Shown here: one piece after another, positions 58,814 to 64,000 of the stretch | Numbering within the stretch: the first letter of the stretch is position 1 | How the letters are laid out: each line of letters opens with the position of its first letter | Source of the DNA: Amoebidium appalachense | Taxonomy: Eukaryota > Ichthyosporea | Assembly (NCBI GenBank): GCA_963693365.1 | Contig: CAVNZM010000006.1 | Coordinates: forward strand, 2,232,001 to 2,296,000 | Direction: 5' to 3' | DNA: 64,000 bases | Program-made: the position numbers and the translations under genes | Notes under the pieces: model-generated | Databases searched by the model: none | The model's input: only the letters and a program-made list of their open reading frames with translations | What the model was told of the DNA's origin: nothing

Positions 58814-58833
58814 GCGCCGGCGACAGCCGGCGC
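58814..58833. repeat. GC-rich hairpin repeat, copy 2 (inverted)
   Basis: The inverse complement of the hairpin at 42255-42274. On the minus strand it is preceded by ACAAGGAGGTCTAA and followed by CTAAAAC, so similarity extends beyond the palindrome. Confidence 0.85.
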
Positions 58834-59311
58834 TTAGACCTCCTTGTTATATATATTGATAATACGTACGGTCACGTCCTCTTACACATATGTGCGGCAG
58901 TGCCAGTGTATATGAGGATATATACTATGTGTGCATATGTATCTAGTTCCTGCGTGTGTCACTGTGTCCGTGGCCTTATTTTTTCCCAGTGCACACATTT
59001 TCTTTTATTTGATGAACATATGCATGATCATGAATCATGTTACGAATAGACGTATTACGCGATTTGTGCCTTCCCCGATTCGGATTGGGTCCCTGAAAGG
59101 GGGGGGGGGGGGAAGAAAATTACGTTGGGTGGTTGTGTTTGTGTTTGTGTGTGTGTGAATATTTTTCTTTGCAATTGTGTGTGTGTGTGTGGTGGGTATG
59201 TATGCACGGTGTGTGTGTCTGTGTGTATGTGTACAGGTGTGGGTGTGTGTATTTGTGTCAGCGGTAATCGGTGTGTGTGTGTGTCTATGTTGCGTGCATG
59301 TGTGCACATGT

Positions 59312-59342
<31 letters not shown>

Positions 59343-59622
59343 CATGACATTGTGTGCATGTGTGTGTGTGTTTTGTGTCAACGGTTATGGTGTGTGTGTA
59401 TGTATGTCCAGTGTGTGTATGTATGTGTGTGTGTGTGCAGTGTGGTGTGTATGTATGCAGGGTGTGTGTGTCTGTGTATGTGTGTGTACATGCCAGTGTG
59501 TGTGTGTGTGTTTGTACCAACGGTTTCTTGACAATGTGTGTGTGCGTGTGTTTGTGTGTGTGTGTGTGTGTGCCACGGAGTGTGTGTGCGTGCGCCGTGT
59601 ACATGGTGTGTGCGTGCGGTGT

Positions 59623-59657
<35 letters not shown>

Positions 59658-60510
59658 TGTGGGTGGGTGGGTGCATAGCATGTGATTGTGGGTGGATGCA
59701 TGTGCACGTTTGTAATACAGTTATCATGCATGATCTGAGATAGTGTGTGCCTGTGCACGTGTATAGCCTAGGTCACATGTGTGGTGGCACAGCTGTGCAT
59801 GTATGTGCATGTGTGTCTTTGAACGGAACACAGTGGTGCACAGTGTGTGTATTGCCTGCCATTTAAGACGCGTGCCACTGATCGTGATACACGTGGCACC
59901 TGCACCTGGTGTCCGTCGACTCTGAGCATCTAGATCCATTCCATGTCTAGGCCTTCCTGGGGAGGAAGGGGGGGGGGGGGGGGGGGGGGGGGGGTACTAG
60001 TGGGGGGGGGGGGGGGGGGAAGGATTCCTGGAGAGGGGGGGAGGGGAGGGGGGAGGGGTGAGGCCGGAGCGGCGTGGGGGGAGAAGGAGGGGCAGCATTG
60101 GTGGAGGGAACGGTGGGCAGCGGAGGAGGGGGGAATGGGGTTCGATTTCTGGGGGGGGGAAGTTTTGAAGTGGAGGCCGGCCTAGCCTATATAGGCATAT
60201 GCATGCGCAGGCATATGCATTGTATGTTCATGTGGCCATGCATGGCTATGATGCATATATGGTGTCACGGCTGTGTGTGTGTGAATGTTTGTGTGTGTGT
60301 CTGTGTGTGTGTGTGTGTGTGCGCGCGCGCGTGGGTGTGCATAAATGTGTTTGGTGTGACAACATGTACATGTGCTAGGCTGGCGCTGTAGTCAGGGTCT
60401 GCCATTGAACATTCTACAGGGACAGGGAGACACGTACGTACGTGTGCAGCTTGTGTGGGCGGTGTATGCCCCGTGTATGATGAGACCTGCGAAGTCATGA
60501 GAAGCTTCCC

Positions 60511-60512
<2 letters not shown>

Positions 60513-60575
<63 letters not shown>
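60513..60575. repeat. 63-base poly-G run
   Basis: An uninterrupted run of 63 G, the longest pure homopolymer noticed in the window. True length is likely to be uncertain in assembly. Confidence 0.85.
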
Positions 60576-61315
60576 CTCTCGGGCGTTCCGATTCGGCCGG
60601 GACGATTTTCGGAACTGTGTTTTCAAATATCGGAAATTCCGATTTTTTTTTCGTAACTTCGAACCCTGGTCCCGGCCCCAAATATCGTGACCTTGCAATT
60701 TGCAAATCATTACAATAGTTGTTGCCAAGGAATCGCAAGGATGTGTGTATCATGTACGTGCAGACGGCTTTCCATGCCACATTCAACATTGAGGTTTCCC
60801 ACGTCACTACCGGGCTCCGCAGCCACTGAAAACCAAAGGCTTAGAGCGCCCGTCCAGACGTAGCTGCTGTGTGTGTCTTTGGCTTTGCGGGCCTCTGAAA
60901 TTCGACCGTTTCTGTCATATCCATGCTAGCACTGTATTTTGGTCTCCTGCTGCATACTGCCCGCCTTTACATGGACATCGATAGCTTGTTTGAACAGCGT
61001 GTATGCATGTGTTGCATAACTTGTGTGTGATTGCAAATCCCTATATGGGGTGACGGGGTGTGCTAAGAGAGACGGAAGCAACCAGCACACACCCTCTACA
61101 CGCCCATAGCAGTTTCTGCCATACACACAACATTGCACCAACACCCAAGAGCCTGCCTATTTGCAGTAGGCATTCATTTAGTAGCAGACCACCAAAATGA
61201 AAGGGCTTGCACTTTCATTGGGCAAAGACAACTCACAGCTTAAGTCGAAAAAAATTTGGAGTCGGAACACACGCGTCCACCAACACAGCACGTCGTGCAC
61301 CCGGTCAGCAACTCA

Positions 61316-61804
61316 ATGCATGTGGTGGACGCGTATCTCGGGCTGCCTTTCGTGGTGCAGGCGCTGCAGCAGCACGCACAGACGCGCGGAGACAAGCCGG
61401 CCATGGGCTGGATCGACGAAAAGGGCGACCTGGCCACAGCCATGACCTGTGTAGAGCTCTGGGCCACATCAGGCCAGGTATATATGGGGGCACATGGATG
61501 GCAGAATAACACTTGGTCGATGGCTTAAATTGGACTTAATTAGTCTGCAAGTGGAACCATCGGATTGCAAACAGAGCAAACACCATCAGAGGCCATTTAC
61601 CTCCGTTCTTTTTTGTTCGCAGTTGTTGCATATTATATAACCCCCTCCCCCCACTCCCCTCCCCTTCCCCCCGCCCCCTCCCTCGCCCTCCCCCCCCCCC
61701 CCCCCCCCCCCCCCCCCAAATCCCCACGGTGACCGACAGTGCACCCACAAACACGAACAAGACACCACGGCACACATGTGCCACGCGCGCAACAAGCGCA
61801 CCCA

Positions 61805-61859
<55 letters not shown>

Positions 61860-61862
61860 TGT

Positions 61863-61895
<33 letters not shown>

Positions 61896-62040
61896 TCACT
61901 GCGCCACAGAGAGAAGAGAAAGGAGGATTGAGAGAGTGTATTTTAGACGGTGTGCTGCAATGATTTGATTTTGTGTGTGTGTCAGGATGTGTGTGTGTGT
62001 GTGTGTATGTGTGTGTGTCAAGATGTGTGTTGAAGTGTGT

Positions 62041-62088
<48 letters not shown>

Positions 62089-62183
62089 CAGTGTGTGTGT
62101 GTGTGTGTATGCGTGTGTCAGGATGTCTGTCTGTCTGTGTGTTTGTGTGAGTGTGTGTGTATGTGTGTGTCAGGATGTCTGTC

Positions 62184-62262
<79 letters not shown>

Positions 62263-62289
62263 TCAGGAATCGTCTGTGTGTGTGTGTGT

Positions 62290-62340
<51 letters not shown>

Positions 62341-63362
62341 TGGTGGAGAGAGAGAAAAAGACAGAAGGGGCCTATATTGTCACATATCTATTAATCCTGG
62401 ACCTTGTGATTCATAGATGATTCACAATTACTCCAAACAGGAATTACTTTTGAACCCCCCCCCCCCCCCCCAGCTAGCGCACCGGCTGCAGCACACACAC
62501 GGGCTGAGTGCCGGGGACCGTGCGCTGGTTGTGTATCCGCCGGGCATCGAGTTTGTGGTGGCCATGGTGGCCTGCTTCAGGGCCGGGATCATTGTGGTCT
62601 CCGTCTACCCCCCAAACCTCGCAAATCTGGCTGCAGACCTACCCAAGCTGCACCACTTTGTCGAAGACAGCGGCGCAAAGGTCGCCCTGACCACCGACCA
62701 GTACAAGAAGGTGCGTGCTGTTTTTGGCCCCATGGGGAAACGAGCTGCTGGACGCGCACAGTTGCTGCTGGGGATGTGCACCTGGTCATATTTACAAAGT
62801 TTCATGGTTGGTCTAAAATTTAGTTTATCCAACCCCCGCAGTCTCTTGCACGGCCCAATTAGGGTACATTATCACCTACAGTATTAGATAGTCAATGGTC
62901 AAGGCAATGATTTTGCTTAGCAGAAAACCCTTCAGCCTGCACATGGGTGTATCAGATCACTTTCCTTTCTTTAAGGCAGCCATTGCCCATTTAAGCCGTT
63001 GCACGTGCAGGTATTTATGTGGACACGGGCCGTGCCACCCACCCAACCCCAATACTGACCGCACACCTGCAGGCTGTGCAGATGATGTCACTGGTGCACT
63101 GCTGGCCCACCCTGACCTGGGTGGCCACCAACACGACCCCCCCACGGCCCCCCCCCCGGCAGATGACACACTCTACAACCCAACACACGATAGCCCCGCC
63201 ATGATCCAGTACACCTCGGGAAGCACCGGGGACCCCAAGGGTGTTGTCATCACCCACGGCAATCTCGTGCACCAGTTTCAATCATTCCTGATTATGTTCT
63301 ACATCCCCAGGGTCGATATGTCGGAAGTTGTGCATGTGGGCTGGGCACCGCAGCATCACGAT
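61316..63362 (+). CDS. Fatty-acyl-AMP ligase-like enzyme (5' part)
   Basis: Exons 61316-61477, 62474-62710 and 62976-63362, all phase 0, give 262 residues so far. The gene continues beyond the last donor (GAT|GTGAGT), and no next exon is visible before the window end. It belongs to the adenylate-forming superfamily. Features are [20 protein letters not shown], then [20 protein letters not shown] and [11 protein letters not shown], then the P-loop [19 protein letters not shown] (from residue 212). VGWAPQHHD precedes the expected MGL. The [12 protein letters not shown] form and the W-x-PQ-x-HD motif are those of fatty-acyl-AMP ligases, which activate fatty acids as adenylates and often hand them to an acyl carrier protein of a polyketide or peptide synthase. 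The start of the third exon is uncertain: an acceptor at 63070 is possible if an additional exon exists. ATG 61316 is the first in frame after a stop. Confidence 0.8.
61813..61892. repeat. (CA)n microsatellite
   Basis: A CA tract in the first intron of the acyl-AMP-ligase gene, broken once by TGTGTGA at 61858-61864. Confidence 0.85.
61972..62339. repeat. (GT)n-rich block
   Basis: Several long GT tracts, the longest about 60 bases, are separated by short phrases such as CAGGATGTCTGTCTGTCTGT that recur. It lies in the first intron of the acyl-AMP-ligase gene. Confidence 0.85.
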
Positions 63363-63374
63363 GTGAGTGTGTGT

Positions 63375-63405
<31 letters not shown>

Positions 63406-64000
63406 GGGGGGGGGGGGAGAAGGCGGGTGGGTGGGTGGGTGGGTGGTCGGGTGGGTAGGTGGTTGTGTGTGTGTTTGTGTTGATGTGCACGTTGGTGTGC
63501 ATGAGTGCGTCACGGTGTCTGTATGTGCATGTGCGTGCCTGTGTTTGTGTGTGTGTGTGTGTGCTTGTGTCACAGTGTTGGTATGAAGAGGGGAGGGGGG
63601 TGGGGGAGGATGGTAAGGTTTCAATCTCCGTTCGGCCTTTTGTGAGCCCTGTCCGTCAAAGCCTTTAACCAGAACAGCCCACTCCAAGTGCACCCAGCCT
63701 GCCACAAATATACTGCCACATTTTGGTAACTACCATTGTATTCAGCAGGGCAAAAAAAAAAACACTTAGTAACCAATTTTTTTTCATTTTTCTAAACAAA
63801 AAACTCTTTATGGAGTATTTGTAATATATGTGGCTTCTTTTGTGCGAAAAATACATATTATATAGCACACATAGATGCCGTTTGTGCACGCTAAAACTTT
63901 GCGCTGAAACCGTTTCTGTTGCGCATTTTCTGATAACGGCTTTAAGCGGATTGACCAAAATGGAGGAGATCGGAATGCAGCGTAACCAGGTCCAATCGTT
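63363..64000. other. Intron sequence of the acyl-AMP-ligase gene
   Basis: Begins with a GT tract and a G run (about 63388-63418), then GT-rich sequence, then AT-rich sequence. No further exon of the ligase was seen, so the intron probably runs past the window end. Confidence 0.45.

Larger units (their letters stand above)
56371..61315. other. Intergenic: microsatellites and homopolymers, no gene recognised
   Basis: Holds a C run (56524-56564), GT tracts (57049-57121), very long CA-rich tracts (58213-58735), TG-rich tracts (59140-59660), G runs (59969-60019) and a 63-base G run (60513-60575), plus the second GC-rich hairpin (58814-58833). AT-rich stretches (57200-58200) show no exon. Frames rich in Cys/Val or Thr/His are translations of GT/CA repeats. 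Confidence 0.6.

Noticed and set aside
58188-59758. Reading frames of alternating Cys-Val or Thr-His, some over 200 residues
   Set aside because: Products of (GT)n/(CA)n microsatellites; both strands are open, and no flanking coding sequence was found.

Overview
The window looks like nuclear DNA of a eukaryote, probably a unicellular or protist lineage. The genes have GT-AG spliceosomal introns, and most exons are short and phase-consistent. They encode a plasma-membrane-type Ca2+ ATPase, an FG-repeat nucleoporin-like protein, a cytochrome-b5-fused front-end fatty-acid desaturase, a 3-beta-HSD-type dehydrogenase and a fatty-acyl-AMP-ligase-like enzyme. There are also LTR retrotransposons of both the Ty3/gypsy and Ty1/copia kinds. 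The species cannot be named from the sequence. One weak lineage hint is a retroelement primer site that matches the anticodon arm of an initiator tRNA-Met with C at position 33, a form I know from animals. This fits a holozoan but does not prove it.

Layout. 633-1454 (-): 3' exons of an unrecognised gene. 3150-4208 (+): intronless 3-beta-HSD/sterol-dehydrogenase-like gene. 8064-14495 (-): seven-exon gene for an unrecognised 423-residue protein. 15442 or 16519 to 22329 (+): FG/GLFG protein whose intron carries a very young TRIM retroelement. 25884-35573 (+): thirteen-exon Ca2+ ATPase, 1119 residues. 37477-39415 (-): two-exon desaturase, 519 residues. 40249-41291: a TIR element with a 10-bp target duplication that carries a promoter and a first exon. 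42752-55390: a gypsy chromovirus (coding on -) with a deleted copia element nested inside it (47801-52079). 55446-56370: a TATA-to-polyA unit with no clear protein. 61316-63362 (+): 5' part of a fatty-acyl-AMP ligase that runs out of the window. Between the genes the DNA is dominated by poly-C/poly-G tracts and (GT/CA)n microsatellites.

Several genes concern lipids and membranes (sterol/steroid dehydrogenase, PUFA desaturase, acyl-AMP ligase, Ca2+ pump). I see no operon-like arrangement and do not claim a cluster. The least ordinary signals are five. (1) A dispersed repeat with a poly(C) 3' tail and variable 5' truncation, often inside introns. (2) Poly-C tracts at 3' splice sites. (3) A minisatellite built from the splice acceptor and exon start of Ca2+-ATPase exon 4. 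(4) The perfect TRIM and MULE-like insertions. (5) A Ser in place of the usual Asn in the M6 ion-binding segment of the Ca2+ pump. Exon models were made by eye from splice consensus, reading-frame phase and family knowledge. Many long proline, glycine or CV-repeat reading frames are translations of simple repeats and are not annotated.
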